From JAFGPF01 sp964409485 (lineage in GTDB: Bacteria; Chloroflexota; Dehalococcoidia; Dehalococcoidales; RBG-16-60-22): a DNA stretch of 46,504 nt. The stretch lies in contig CAYPDM010000005.1 in NCBI GenBank assembly GCA_964409485.1, forward strand, positions 1-46,504, read 5' to 3'. The translations under genes and the position numbers were made by a program. This document shows, in pieces, positions 9,088 through 17,383 of this stretch. Within the stretch, counting starts at the first letter, position 1; each line of letters begins with the position of its first letter. The notes below the pieces were generated by a model, which was not told the origin of the DNA, made no database searches, and saw only the letters and a program-made list of their open reading frames with translations.

Positions 9088-11868
9088 CTACTTCACCACT
9101 ATATTGACCAGCTTGCCCGGGACATAGATAACTTTAACCACTCCCCTGCCCTCCAGGTAGGGTTTTACCTTTTCCTGCTCTGCGGCGATTTTTTTTGCTT
9201 CGTCTTCCGCGATGGAGACCGGCACCGTTACTTTATCGCGAAGCTTGCCGTTCACCTGTATGACCAGCGTAAATTCGTCGTGCGCCACCAGTGCTTTATC
9301 CCATTCCGGCCATGCCTGGTTGTGAACGCTGTACTCATAGCCCTTCTGTTTCCAGAGTTCTTCGGCAAGATGCGGTACCGTCGGCGCCAGGAGCAGGAGC
9401 AGTGTCTTTATGGCTGATTCCCAGGCTTCCTTATCGACTGTCCGCGCCTCTTTCACCTTATGGAGGTAATTGGTGAACTCCATGAGCGCCGCCACCATGG
9501 TATTAAAATGGACTCTCTCGATATCCTCGGTTACCTTCTTTATAGTCTGGTGAGTCATACGGGCCAGCTCATCGTCTCCTTGAGCGCCGGCAGACCTGTA
9601 TCCATCCAGCGCCAATTTCCAGATTCTATTCATCCAGCGGCTCATGCCGCTGATGCCGCTATCGTCCCACTCGCCGCCCTGGTCCCAGGGCCCGATGAAC
9701 ATGAGATAGGTACGTACGGTATCAGCCCCTAATTCAGCCACATAGTAATCGGGGTTGACCACGTTGCCTCTCGACTTGCTCATCTTATGCTTGCCGAATA
9801 TAATCGTACCCTGGTTAAATAATTTCTTGAACGGCTCACTAAAATCTACCAGCCCCATATCATGGATAGCCTTGGTAAAGAAACGAACGTAGAGCAGGTG
9901 CATCACGGCGTGTTCCGCGCCGCCGGTATAAAAATCTACCGGACACCACATCTTGACTTCTTTATCATCGAAGGCCGCGGCATCATTACGCGGGCTGCAA
10001 TACCGGAGATAATACCACGAAGAGCACGCGAACGTGTCCATGGTATCCGTCTCACGCTTAGCGGGACTCCCGCACTTCGGACAGGTGGTATTCACGAATT
10101 TTTCATTGTACTTCAGCGGCGATTCTCCGGTAGGCTTGAATTCAGCATCCTCCGGCAGCAGAACGGGCAGGTCTTTCTCCGGGATAGGTACGATGCCGCA
10201 CTTATCGCAAAATACCATGGGAATAGGGGCTCCCCAGTAACGCTGACGGGATATCAGCCAATCGCGTATTTTATAGCTGACAGTCCTCCTGCCCCACCCC
10301 TTTTCCTCCAGGTATTCGGATACCGCGTTGATACCGTCTTGATTGCCGCTGAATTCGCCGGAATGAATCATCGTTCCGTAGTCCGCGTAGAAAAGCATAT
10401 CGCGGTAGAACTCGAGGGTATTGAGCATCTCCATCACGGTGCGTCTCTCGCGCACGCTCGACTCCATGGCCTTGCAGCGTTTAAGTATCTCCTTTTCCGT
10501 CTCTATGGAATCCAGTGACAGCGTCTCAACGCCGTCTTCACCAGCGAAGAAAAATAGCCAAGCGGACCCGACGATGTCGTTCCAGCTATCCGGCTTCAGA
10601 TATTGCTTCATAAGATCTATATACTGCTTAATCTGTGCTTCGCCATTGAGCGTAACGTACTGGCCGCCGATTTCCGCCCCGGTATAGCTGAAACCAGCCT
10701 TCTTCAGTTCCTGTTCGAACCCCTCACGCATCGTGCCGGGGAAAGCGAAGCTCTTGGCGACGCCATCCGTGCGGTCGATTACCGGGATAACCGGCAGCCC
10801 GTACTTGAGGGCGAAGGCAAAGTCGCGCTCGTCGTGGGCGGGCACCGCCATGACGGCCCCGGTGCCGTAGCTTAAAAGCACGTAGTCGGCAATCCATATC
10901 GGCACTTTCTTTCCGTTAAGGCGATTGATGCAGTAGGCCCCGGTGAAGACGCCGTCCTTCTCTTTTTCCGTGGAAAGTCGCTCTATCTCGCTCTGGCGGC
11001 GCGAGCTTGTAATATAGTTCTCTACCTCGGCTTTCTTATCGTGGGTGGTCAGTTTCATCACCAGCGGGTGCTCCGGCGCCAGCACCATGAAAGTCACGCC
11101 GTAAGTGGTATCCGGGCGGGTGGTAAATACGCGTATCTCTTTTTCGTCAACGCCGGGATGGTCAAGTCCGAAGGATATTTCCGTGCCCTGGCTCCTGCCT
11201 ATCCAGTTACGCTGCATTATCTTAATGCGTTCCGGCCAGTCTACACCTTCGAATTCCATCAGCTCATCGGCGTATTTCGTGATGCGGAAAAACCACTGCT
11301 CAAGGTCGCGTCTGACGACGGCGGTACCGCAGCGTTCGCATACGTCCTCCCCTACCACCTGTTCGTTGGCCAGGACCGTCTGGCAGTTGGGGCACCAGTT
11401 GACCGGAGCCTTGGCGCGGTAAGCCAGGCCGGCTTCGTAGAGCTTCAGGAAAAACCACTGCGTCCATAAATAATAGTCCGGCAGGCAGGTGATGACCTCC
11501 CGACTCCAATCGTAAACGGCGCCGATGCTCTTGAGCTGCCGCCGCATATTCTCTATGTTCTGCATCGTCCAGGTAAAGGGGTGGATACCCCGCCTTATGG
11601 CGGCATTCTCCGCCGGCAGCCCGAAGGCGTCGAAGCCCATCGGGTGGAGGACGTTATAACCCCGCATCCGCATATAGCGGGCATAGGCATCGATGGGCAC
11701 GTTGTTATACCAGTGGCCGATGTGCAGGTCGCCGGAGGTGTAGGGAAACATGGTAAGGGCGTAATATTTGGGACGGGGGTCGTTATCATTGACCTCGTAG
11801 AGCTTATCCCCGGCCCACTTCTGCTGCCACTTCTTTTCTATTTCCTGCGGGTTATACCTGTCTGCCAT
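9088..11868 (-). CDS. leuS: Leucyl-tRNA synthetase
   Basis: LeuRS is a class Ia aminoacyl-tRNA synthetase charging tRNA-Leu. The product has 926 residues, longer than the roughly 860 of E. coli. HIGH is at about residues 49-52 (in FPYTSGDLHIGHWYN), a zinc-ribbon insertion carries CPNC and CERC, an editing CP1 domain includes the threonine-rich TTRPDTTYGVTFMVLAPEHP, and KMSKS is at about 695-699. A segment near residues 415-510, with charged helices, seems to account for the extra length. The start is supported by a GGAG 7 bases upstream. A tRNA-Leu gene is divergently encoded about 150 bases away. Confidence 0.97.
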   Translation of the reverse strand: MADRYNPQEIEKKWQQKWAGDKLYEVNDNDPRPKYYALTMFPYTSGDLHIGHWYNNVPIDAYARYMRMRGYNVLHPMGFDAFGLPAENAAIRRGIHPFTWTMQNIENMRRQLKSIGAVYDWSREVITCLPDYYLWTQWFFLKLYEAGLAYRAKAPVNWCPNCQTVLANEQVVGEDVCERCGTAVVRRDLEQWFFRITKYADELMEFEGVDWPERIKIMQRNWIGRSQGTEISFGLDHPGVDEKEIRVFTTRPDTTYGVTFMVLAPEHPLVMKLTTHDKKAEVENYITSSRRQSEIERLSTEKEKDGVFTGAYCINRLNGKKVPIWIADYVLLSYGTGAVMAVPAHDERDFAFALKYGLPVIPVIDRTDGVAKSFAFPGTMREGFEQELKKAGFSYTGAEIGGQYVTLNGEAQIKQYIDLMKQYLKPDSWNDIVGSAWLFFFAGEDGVETLSLDSIETEKEILKRCKAMESSVRERRTVMEMLNTLEFYRDMLFYADYGTMIHSGEFSGNQDGINAVSEYLEEKGWGRRTVSYKIRDWLISRQRYWGAPIPMVFCDKCGIVPIPEKDLPVLLPEDAEFKPTGESPLKYNEKFVNTTCPKCGSPAKRETDTMDTFACSSWYYLRYCSPRNDAAAFDDKEVKMWCPVDFYTGGAEHAVMHLLYVRFFTKAIHDMGLVDFSEPFKKLFNQGTIIFGKHKMSKSRGNVVNPDYYVAELGADTVRTYLMFIGPWDQGGEWDDSGISGMSRWMNRIWKLALDGYRSAGAQGDDELARMTHQTIKKVTEDIERVHFNTMVAALMEFTNYLHKVKEARTVDKEAWESAIKTLLLLLAPTVPHLAEELWKQKGYEYSVHNQAWPEWDKALVAHDEFTLVIQVNGKLRDKVTVPVSIAEDEAKKIAAEQEKVKPYLEGRGVVKVIYVPGKLVNIVVK

Positions 11869-11973
11869 GACTGAACTCCATCTGGAAACGCCTTATTTTA
11901 TGTAAAGAAGTAAAACGTAACCGCCCTGCAGTCATTTTAACAAGAATAGCTACCGTATTCAATGGGCATACCC

Positions 11974-12002
11974 TTGCACAAGCCCCGTTTTTCACTTAGA
12001 AT
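11974..12002 (+). promoter_or_regulatory. Promoter for tRNA-Leu
   Basis: TTGCAC (11974-11979), a 17-base spacer and TAGAAT (11997-12002) lie immediately upstream of the tRNA. The predicted start, about 12009, would leave a 5' leader of only a few bases. Confidence 0.6.
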
Positions 12003-12014
12003 AGGATAGCCCGT

Positions 12015-12100
12015 GCCGAAGTGGCGGAATAGGTAGACGCGACAGTCTCAAAAACTGTTGAGGGGCAACCCTCGTGTCGGTTCGAGTCCGACCTTCGGCA
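12015..12100 (+). tRNA. tRNA-Leu (anticodon CAA)
   Basis: A class II tRNA with a long variable arm. The acceptor stem GCCGAAG (12015-12021) pairs with CTTCGGC (12093-12099), with discriminator A at 12100. The anticodon stem ACAGT/ACTGT encloses loop CTCAAAA with anticodon CAA (12049-12051), reading UUG. The T arm is GTCGG-TTCGAGT-CCGAC. CCA is not encoded (the next bases are CTT), so it must be added by a nucleotidyltransferase. Confidence 0.97.
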
Positions 12101-12167
12101 CTTAAAAAAATTAGTCTCCTCACAACGTTTCAAATTTCCACCAATTATTATAGAATTACAGGTATAG

Positions 12168-13115
12168 ATGGATATTTTTATCGTCGTCCTGGAATCGGTG
12201 CTGGTGCTCCTGGGCATAGGCCTTATCGGATTCTGGATAACCCGGCGGGGCATTATACCGGAGAACGTATTGAGCCTGCTAAGTCGGCTCGCCATAGATA
12301 TCGCCCTACCCTGCATGGTCTTCGCCAGCATCATCGTCAATTTCTCCCCGGAAGAGCTCCCCGACTGGTGGCAGCTGCCGTTATGGTGGTTTGCCTTTGC
12401 CGCCGTTTCCCTGGTCCTGACACTCATTACCATGTTTCTATCTACCAAAGAAACCCGCGGCGAGTTCGCCCTTAACCTTTTTTTCCAGAACGGGCTTTTC
12501 ATGCCGCTTATCATTATCGGCGGCATCTTCGGCACGGATTCGCCTTATATAACGCAGCTCTATATCTTCATTATTTTCCACCCTGTTCTCTTTTTCAGCG
12601 CCTACCAGCTATTTTTCAGGAAAAAGAGCCAGGAGAAAATACGGTGGAGCCGTATTCTTAATCCCATCCTCATCGCCACGCTGCTGGCAATCGTCGTTCA
12701 GCTTGTTAACGCCAGGGACTACCTGCCGGACTTCGTACAGTCTATCCTGCAAATATTAGGAGGCATGGCTCTGCCGCTTATCCTGATCATTCTGGGCGGC
12801 AGCCTTTACCTCGATATCAGGCAGAAGGGGAAATTCTACTACGGGGAGATAATAAAATTCGTCATCATCAAGAATTTCGTTTTCCCCCTGGTAGTCATGG
12901 GTCTGCTTATCCTTCTCAAACCTGCCTACAGCCTGGCGCTTATCTTCATCCTGCAGGCTGCCGTGCCGCCCATTACCGGCACGCCGATAGTTACCGAGCG
13001 CGCCGGCGGCAATAAGTCAATATCCAACCAGTTCATCTTATCGAGCTTCGCTGTTTCTGCGGTATCCATCCCCGTAATATTCTTATTATTCAGCCAGTTC
13101 TTCCCCCTGCCCTGA
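12168..13115 (+). CDS. AEC (auxin efflux carrier) family transporter
   Basis: This is a 315-residue membrane transporter with about ten predicted helices in two halves. It is recognised as the AEC/PIN-like permease family by its N-terminus (VLLGIGLIGFWITRRGIIPE), the LSRLAIDIALPCMVFASI segment and a conserved PPITGTP-type motif near the C-terminus (ILQAAVPPITGTPIVTERAG). Bacterial members export or exchange organic acids such as malate. The substrate here is unknown, and it stands as a single gene between tRNA-Leu and a small zinc-ribbon gene. Confidence 0.88.
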   Translation: MDIFIVVLESVLVLLGIGLIGFWITRRGIIPENVLSLLSRLAIDIALPCMVFASIIVNFSPEELPDWWQLPLWWFAFAAVSLVLTLITMFLSTKETRGEFALNLFFQNGLFMPLIIIGGIFGTDSPYITQLYIFIIFHPVLFFSAYQLFFRKKSQEKIRWSRILNPILIATLLAIVVQLVNARDYLPDFVQSILQILGGMALPLILIILGGSLYLDIRQKGKFYYGEIIKFVIIKNFVFPLVVMGLLILLKPAYSLALIFILQAAVPPITGTPIVTERAGGNKSISNQFILSSFAVSAVSIPVIFLLFSQFFPLP

Positions 13116-13160
13116 CCGGATGAACAATGATATAATATATAAAAGGAGATTTTACCGAAT

Positions 13161-13376
13161 ATGATTACCCTGAAATGTCCCAAATGCGATGCGGAGACCA
13201 AACTCTCCTTGGTGGAGGATAATTACGAAGGCCCGCGCCGGTGCTGGAAATGCCACGAGTTATTTACTATCGTGATAGAGAATAACGTGCTTAAGTCCTG
13301 TGAACCGTTGAGTCAGGAAGAATTTGAAAAACAGCAGGAAATTGAAGCCCTGAAAGCCAGGTTTAAAAAACAATAG
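13161..13376 (+). CDS. Small zinc-ribbon protein of unknown function
   Basis: This 71-residue protein has two CxxC knuckles (C6/C9 in CPKC and C28/C31 in CWKC), the zinc-ribbon arrangement, followed by a charged helical tail (SQEEFEKQQEIEALKARF). An AAGGAGAT Shine-Dalgarno about 12 bases upstream supports the start. It could be a nucleic-acid or protein-binding adaptor; no specific family is recognised. It converges with a small ORF on the other strand, whose stop lies 21 bases beyond. Confidence 0.75.
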   Translation: MITLKCPKCDAETKLSLVEDNYEGPRRCWKCHELFTIVIENNVLKSCEPLSQEEFEKQQEIEALKARFKKQ

Positions 13377-13397
13377 ACGGGTTATAACCGGAATTTA

Positions 13398-13517
13398 TTA
13401 CTTCTTGTTTTTGAAATTCCGCTTCTTACCGCGCCTGGCAAGCTCTTCCCTCTTCGCTTTCAGTTCGATGAGGCGAAAAACAGTTTTAGCTTTTCCGGCG
13501 AGAACGAAGTTCTCCAT
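13398..13517 (-). CDS. Small basic protein, 39 residues, unknown function
   Basis: This is a short frame below usual gene-calling cut-offs. ATG at 13517 is preceded on the minus strand by a good Shine-Dalgarno (GGGGAGGT, 6-7 bases away), and the frame ends with TAA at 13398. The product starts MENFVLAGKAKTVFRLIELK and ends in a lysine/arginine-rich tail (RRGKKRNFKNKK). It has about 15 basic against 4 acidic residues and would be one amphipathic helix plus a basic tail. That suggests nucleic-acid or ribosome binding, but no family is recognised. No clear promoter was found upstream. Confidence 0.5.
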   Translation of the reverse strand: MENFVLAGKAKTVFRLIELKAKREELARRGKKRNFKNKK

Positions 13518-13754
13518 TTATCTTACCTCCCCCATCGGATAACCTGTGCCCCGGGGAACGCTGATTTCTTTGCAAATCCCCTTCTTTATCCTCATCAAGC
13601 TTACCAGCCGACCATAAAAACAGACATAAAATCCATAAATGTTGGATAAACTTCTCCTTAATAATTCATAAAGAATAATAAGGAAATAATAATAAATCCC
13701 TGCCCTGCGGCCCCCAATTACCGACCTCCACGGGTAAATATCCTGAAAGCGCTA

Positions 13755-13783
13755 TTGACAAGAATGTTAAATAATTATATAAA
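13755..13783 (+). promoter_or_regulatory. Strong promoter for the 108-residue protein gene
   Basis: TTGACA (13755-13760), a 17-base spacer and TATAAA (13778-13783) give an 11/12 match. The start would be near 13790, inside the palindrome at 13784-13800. The rest of the AT-rich gap from 13518 to 13754 contains no gene or repeat that I can support. Confidence 0.8.
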
Positions 13784-13800
13784 TAGGCTACGATAGCCTA
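13784..13800. promoter_or_regulatory. Perfect palindrome overlapping the predicted transcription start
   Basis: TAGGCTA-CGA-TAGCCTA is a perfect 7-bp inverted repeat directly abutting the -10 box. It could be an operator read by a repressor or a 5' mRNA hairpin. It lies just upstream of the Shine-Dalgarno (GGAGGT at about 13808-13813). Confidence 0.5.
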
Positions 13801-13819
13801 GAAAGCGGAGGTAAGAAAT

Positions 13820-14146
13820 ATGGCGAAAATACAGGCGATACAACCGGGCTACTGCGTTGCGGTAAACCTTATGCCGGGGACCGCGCCGGACAATTGCTAT
13901 ATAGGAATGGTTGAAGTTGTTGACGAACACGGCATCCTCATTAATCTGGTACACTGGGACGATAAGCTGGATATGCTGGGAGGTTACACGGAGAGCCTCT
14001 TCGTGCCCTGGGGAAATATCAATTCAATGCTCATCAGCACCGAAAGGCAGCCGACGAGACGGTTTATGACGGATAAAGCCCGCAAATGGAAGGCGCAGAT
14101 AGAGTCTCTGCACGGCAGAGAAAAAGCGGCAACCGCGCAAAAATAG
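13820..14146 (+). CDS. Hypothetical protein, 108 residues
   Basis: I do not recognise a family. The N-terminal ~75 residues look like a small beta-rich domain (VAVNLMPGTAPDNCYIGMVE, then VVDEHGILINLVHWDDKLDM), and the last 30 residues are a basic helix (TDKARKWKAQIESLHG). No signal peptide or membrane segment is seen. The gene is an insulated unit: near-consensus promoter, palindrome at the start site, GGAGGT Shine-Dalgarno, and a strong terminator downstream. This argues that it is a real and probably abundantly expressed gene. Confidence 0.8.
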   Translation: MAKIQAIQPGYCVAVNLMPGTAPDNCYIGMVEVVDEHGILINLVHWDDKLDMLGGYTESLFVPWGNINSMLISTERQPTRRFMTDKARKWKAQIESLHGREKAATAQK

Positions 14147-14183
14147 CTGGAAAAACGTCAAGAAGTTAATTGTTTGAAACAGT

Positions 14184-14237
14184 ACTCCGTAACCATCATC
14201 TCACAATACTGCGATGGTTGCGGAGTTTTATGTTTTT
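14184..14237 (+). terminator. Rho-independent terminator after the 108-residue gene
   Basis: ACTCCGTAACCATC (14184-14197) pairs with GATGGTTGCGGAGT (14213-14226), a 14-bp stem with one U-G wobble and a 15-base loop, followed by TTTATGTTTTT. Confidence 0.88.
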
Positions 14238-14313
14238 CTATGAGGTTGGGCATGTTGAAAGAGAGAATTTCTCAATAAATATTACCAGGAGCATACCAAA
14301 CGTTTCCCCGGTT

Positions 14314-15297
14314 CTAAAGCGCCTCCTCCAGAGAACTCAACTGCACTTTGGTTCCGATGACAATCAGTTTGTCTCCCACTTCGACGGCTTCTTCGCCGGT
14401 GGGATTAGGCATCAGTGTATGCCCTTTCTTCTGCACAGCCAGGACGGCAACATGCGTTTTATCACGTACATCCTTAATCGATAAATCAAGGAGTTTTGAA
14501 TTTTCTGTAATATCCACGTTCTCCAGGCGCATCTCATGGCCACGACTGTAGATAACATTATCGATAAAATCAACGACCGCCGGGCGCAGGGCCAGCATGG
14601 CCATACGGTTCCCCCCGATGGCGTGAGGCAGGATAACGCGGTTGGCCCCGGACCTCTCCAGCTTGGTCACGGCCTCCGTGCTGGACGCACGGGCTTCGAT
14701 ATATATATCGGGGCGCAGTCCCCGGGCCGACAGCGCAATATAGGTATTGTCAGTATCCGAGCCGACGGCGGCAATCAGCCCGCGGGCGCGTTCTATCCCG
14801 GCGCTTTTCAGAACATCATCCCGGGTAGCATCGCCCTCCAGATAAATATAATCTGATTTTTCCAGTCTGGCGATGCATTCCGGGCGGTTATCGATAACGA
14901 TGAAAGGGACTTCTTCTTTAAAGGCGCGGGCGATTTCCTCGCCGACCCTGCCGAATCCGCAGAGAATGAAATGTCCTTTGAGATTGTTAATTTTATTTTG
15001 CATTTTACGCCTCTCCCATACGGTGCCGATATTACCTTCTACAATATATCCGACGATGCCGCTCAATGCGTACAGCGCCCCCCCCACGCCTCCTACCATC
15101 AGGAAAATACTGAAAATCCGCCCCCCGTCGGAAAGGGGATGGACTTCACTGTAGCCCACGGTGGTAATGGTGGTGACCGTCATGTAGATGGAATCCAGGA
15201 AATTCCAGCCTTCGATAATCTCGTAGCCGATTACGCCGACGATAGTAACGCCCGCCAGCCAGAAGATGCCCCAGAATAATCTGCGTAAAGGACTCAT
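14314..15297 (-). CDS. Two-TM potassium channel with RCK (TrkA-N/TrkA-C) domains
   Basis: This 327-residue protein resembles MthK-type channels. The first transmembrane helix is near residues 8-27, a pore loop carries selectivity filter TTVGY (residues 45-49), and the second helix is at about 58-84. A cytoplasmic Rossmann-like RCK/TrkA-N domain begins HFILCGFGRVGEEIARAF, and a C-terminal TrkA-C domain ends the protein (residues ~245-327, with VGDKLIVIGTKVQL). It would conduct K+ gated by a ligand such as Ca2+ or a nucleotide. It is a single gene, transcribed toward the terminator of the neighbouring small gene. Confidence 0.93.
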   Translation of the reverse strand: MSPLRRLFWGIFWLAGVTIVGVIGYEIIEGWNFLDSIYMTVTTITTVGYSEVHPLSDGGRIFSIFLMVGGVGGALYALSGIVGYIVEGNIGTVWERRKMQNKINNLKGHFILCGFGRVGEEIARAFKEEVPFIVIDNRPECIARLEKSDYIYLEGDATRDDVLKSAGIERARGLIAAVGSDTDNTYIALSARGLRPDIYIEARASSTEAVTKLERSGANRVILPHAIGGNRMAMLALRPAVVDFIDNVIYSRGHEMRLENVDITENSKLLDLSIKDVRDKTHVAVLAVQKKGHTLMPNPTGEEAVEVGDKLIVIGTKVQLSSLEEAL

Positions 15298-15364
15298 ACA
15301 TTACCCGTGCCGTGTATTATAATGAATAATAGCATAGCCCTGCGTCTGCCAGCAAAACCGGGCA

Positions 15365-15393
15365 TTGCCACCATCACGCCTAAATGCTATAAT
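15365..15393 (+). promoter_or_regulatory. Promoter for tRNA-Gln
   Basis: TTGCCA (15365-15370), a 17-base spacer and a perfect TATAAT (15388-15393). The predicted start near 15400 is about 7 bases before the tRNA. Confidence 0.75.
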
Positions 15394-15406
15394 CCGTGTG
15401 TAAGGA

Positions 15407-15480
15407 TGGCGAGTAGTGCAGCGGTAGCACAGGGGACTTTGGCTCCTCTGACCCAGGTTCGAATCCTGGCTCGCCAGCCA
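15407..15480 (+). tRNA. tRNA-Gln (anticodon TTG), CCA encoded
   Basis: The acceptor stem TGGCGAG (15407-15413) pairs with CTCGCCA (15470-15476), with discriminator G at 15477 and an encoded CCA at 15478-15480. Anticodon stem GGGGA/TCCTC encloses loop CTTTGGC with anticodon TTG (15439-15441). The first base U and the weak first pair fit glutamine tRNA. The stretch from here to 15708 contains only a 12-codon frame that I do not call. Confidence 0.97.
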
Positions 15481-15707
15481 TCTCCCTCCATAATCACATC
15501 TATATCTGCTATGCCCGCCTTCCTTGACAGCCCCTGGCACAAGTACTACTATCAATGCTGAAAAATTATCAGTAATGAGGGAGGCAGACAATGGCCAGGA
15601 TGCCCAACCCGGGAGCTAAACTGGCCTAGAGCTGAAAATCGCCTGAAATACTATAGCTAGAAAGCAGTCCGCTGTGAATACCCGGCAGGATATGCGTATG
15701 CCGTGGG

Positions 15708-16271
15708 CTATAGCTCAACAGCACCCTGGTCAATCAGTATCTCCAGGGTCCAGCGCACCGCATTACCTACGATATTAACACATTTCCCGGGATCCGAATG
15801 TCCCCCTGCCTCTTCAAAAATCGCCAGTTCCTCTTCGTCCCACAGGTAGAAGTGGCGCCCAAAAAGCTGTGTCTGAATATGCGGGCAAATAATGGTTCCA
15901 TACTCTTCAACATACTTATCATAGAGTAATTTAGCTATGCCCATCGCGTTAAGCAGCACATCTACGTCATCCTGGTTGAGCTCTTTGTCCGACATCTTTT
16001 CTACCGGGCGACCGAAGTAATAGTCCAGAACGAGCGTTCCCCCAATCAGCCCCCCGCATGTTCCCACCACTTGAGCGGCCTGACCGGCGCAGCATGAACT
16101 CGCGGCTCTAACCAGAGAGTCGTCAAAGCCAAGAATATCGTGTAACGCCGCTACTGTGGACTGTGAGCAACCGGTCGAATATTTCTCATAATTAGTGCCC
16201 AGTTCGTGCGCTTTATCCAGTAATGCCTGGCGGGATAAACCCTGATATTTTTCTCTTACTTTTACTTTCAT
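15708..16271 (-). CDS. C_GCAxxG_C_C family redox-active protein
   Basis: This 187-residue protein has the cysteine pattern of the putative redox-active C_GCAxxG_C_C family: GCSQSTVAAL (Cys35), then SSCCAGQAAQVVGTCGGLIG (Cys60, 61, 72), then a later ICPHIQ cysteine. Such proteins are common in anaerobes and are thought to bind metal or take part in thiol redox chemistry; their reaction is not established. In some members it is a domain on oxidoreductases, but here it stands alone. The Shine-Dalgarno AAGGTGAG lies 9 bases before the ATG. It is divergent from the nitrilase-family gene and may be independent of the catabolic island. Confidence 0.85.
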   Translation of the reverse strand: MKVKVREKYQGLSRQALLDKAHELGTNYEKYSTGCSQSTVAALHDILGFDDSLVRAASSCCAGQAAQVVGTCGGLIGGTLVLDYYFGRPVEKMSDKELNQDDVDVLLNAMGIAKLLYDKYVEEYGTIICPHIQTQLFGRHFYLWDEEELAIFEEAGGHSDPGKCVNIVGNAVRWTLEILIDQGAVEL

Positions 16272-16391
16272 TCCCGAATCTCACCTTTCTTATTTTCATT
16301 GCCCGGCCCAATTTTAGCACAGAACTCCCGTGTCCCGCCAAAACCCTTACGTGACTAAAATCCATCATCTAGTTGATTGATTATCATGAGA

Positions 16392-16420
16392 TTGACAACG
16401 CAAATCTTGAGGATTATAGT
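16392..16420 (+). promoter_or_regulatory. Promoter of the nitrilase-family gene with adjacent TCAAGTTGA palindrome
   Basis: TTGACA (16392-16397), a 17-base spacer and TATAGT (16415-16420) give an 11/12 match. Immediately overlapping and downstream is TCAAGTTGA (16420-16428), an odd-length palindrome around a central G. Its TCAAGT core is the one repeated in the MarR/hyuA intergenic region, which suggests common control. Confidence 0.7.
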
Positions 16421-16458
16421 CAAGTTGATTTAATAACGTATTTCGGGGGTTTATCAAT

Positions 16459-17319
16459 ATGGGCGATACGATAACAATTGCCGGTATGCAAATGGAGCCG
16501 GTTATCCTGGACAAGGAGCGAAATCTTACACGCAGCCTCGAACTGATGGAGACCGCCGCGCGAGAGGGTACTCAACTGGTGGTGTTCCCCGAGGCAGCGT
16601 TGAGCGGCTACGTTTTTTCCAGCCTGGAAGAGGCTATTCCGGTAACCGAGACAGTTCCGGGGCCAAGTACGGAGAAAATCATGGATTCCTGTCGTAAGCT
16701 GAACCTGCACGTCGTCATCGGTCTGCTGGAGAAGGACGAAGGCAGGTACTATAATACCTCGGCATTCATTGGTCCGTCCGGACTGATTGGCAAGTATCGC
16801 AAGCTTCATCTTCCCTATATCGGCATCGACCGTTTCCTCAACCACGGCGACATGCCCCTGGAAGTTTACCACACCGATATAGGCAGTATCGGCCTGGGTA
16901 TCTGTTACGACCTGGATTTCCCCGAGCACTCCCGCGTATTAGCACTGCTGGGGGCTGAAGTGATTGTCACCATAACCAACTGGCCCGAAGGTATCGAAGT
17001 AATTCCCGAACACGTTCTTCCAACCAGAACCCGCGAGAACCGGGTCCATCATATTGCCGTCAATCGCGTCGGCGAGGAGCGCGGCATCAGGTTCTTCGGG
17101 AGAAGCAGGATTTATGATTGTACGGGCGCCCTGCTGGCCGAAGGCAAACCCTATGGTGAAGATATCCTTCATGCTGAAATTACTCCGGCACTGGCCCGGG
17201 GGAAACACCAGGTGATAATACCGGGCGAGTTGGAGACTGATATTGTAAGAGACCGCCGACCGGAATACTACCGTAAACTGGTGGAGCCTTTAGCAGATAC
17301 CTCGCGTATTCGTACTTGA
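16459..17319 (+). CDS. Nitrilase-superfamily carbon-nitrogen hydrolase
   Basis: This 286-residue hydrolase has the complete catalytic triad: Glu45 in VVFPEAALSGY, Lys115 in KYRKLHLP and Cys149 in GLGICYDLDFPE. The superfamily hydrolyses nitriles, amides and N-carbamoyl amino acids. The GICYDLDFPE motif is more like the amidase/omega-amidase/carbamoylase branches than true nitrilases. It is the first gene of the catabolic island, has its own promoter, and is convergent with the marR gene. It could supply an acid or amine from an amide precursor. If the island were a hydantoin pathway it could be an N-carbamoylase. The substrate cannot be assigned from sequence alone. Confidence 0.9.
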   Translation: MGDTITIAGMQMEPVILDKERNLTRSLELMETAAREGTQLVVFPEAALSGYVFSSLEEAIPVTETVPGPSTEKIMDSCRKLNLHVVIGLLEKDEGRYYNTSAFIGPSGLIGKYRKLHLPYIGIDRFLNHGDMPLEVYHTDIGSIGLGICYDLDFPEHSRVLALLGAEVIVTITNWPEGIEVIPEHVLPTRTRENRVHHIAVNRVGEERGIRFFGRSRIYDCTGALLAEGKPYGEDILHAEITPALARGKHQVIIPGELETDIVRDRRPEYYRKLVEPLADTSRIRT

Positions 17320-17383
17320 TGCGTAACCTGTGACAAACCTCGACTCACCTAACGGTATGGTGCTAAGCTACGGAAGATGATTA

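Noticed and set aside
11996..12535. A 179-codon minus-strand frame covering tRNA-Leu and the start of the AEC gene
   Set aside because: It overlaps a well-formed tRNA and a recognisable transporter gene.
15591..15629. A 12-codon frame beginning MARMPNPGAKLA with an SD-like GGGAGGC upstream
   Set aside because: Too short to support. It may be a relic of a lost gene, but the codons after the TAG hit another stop at once, so simple read-through does not rescue it.
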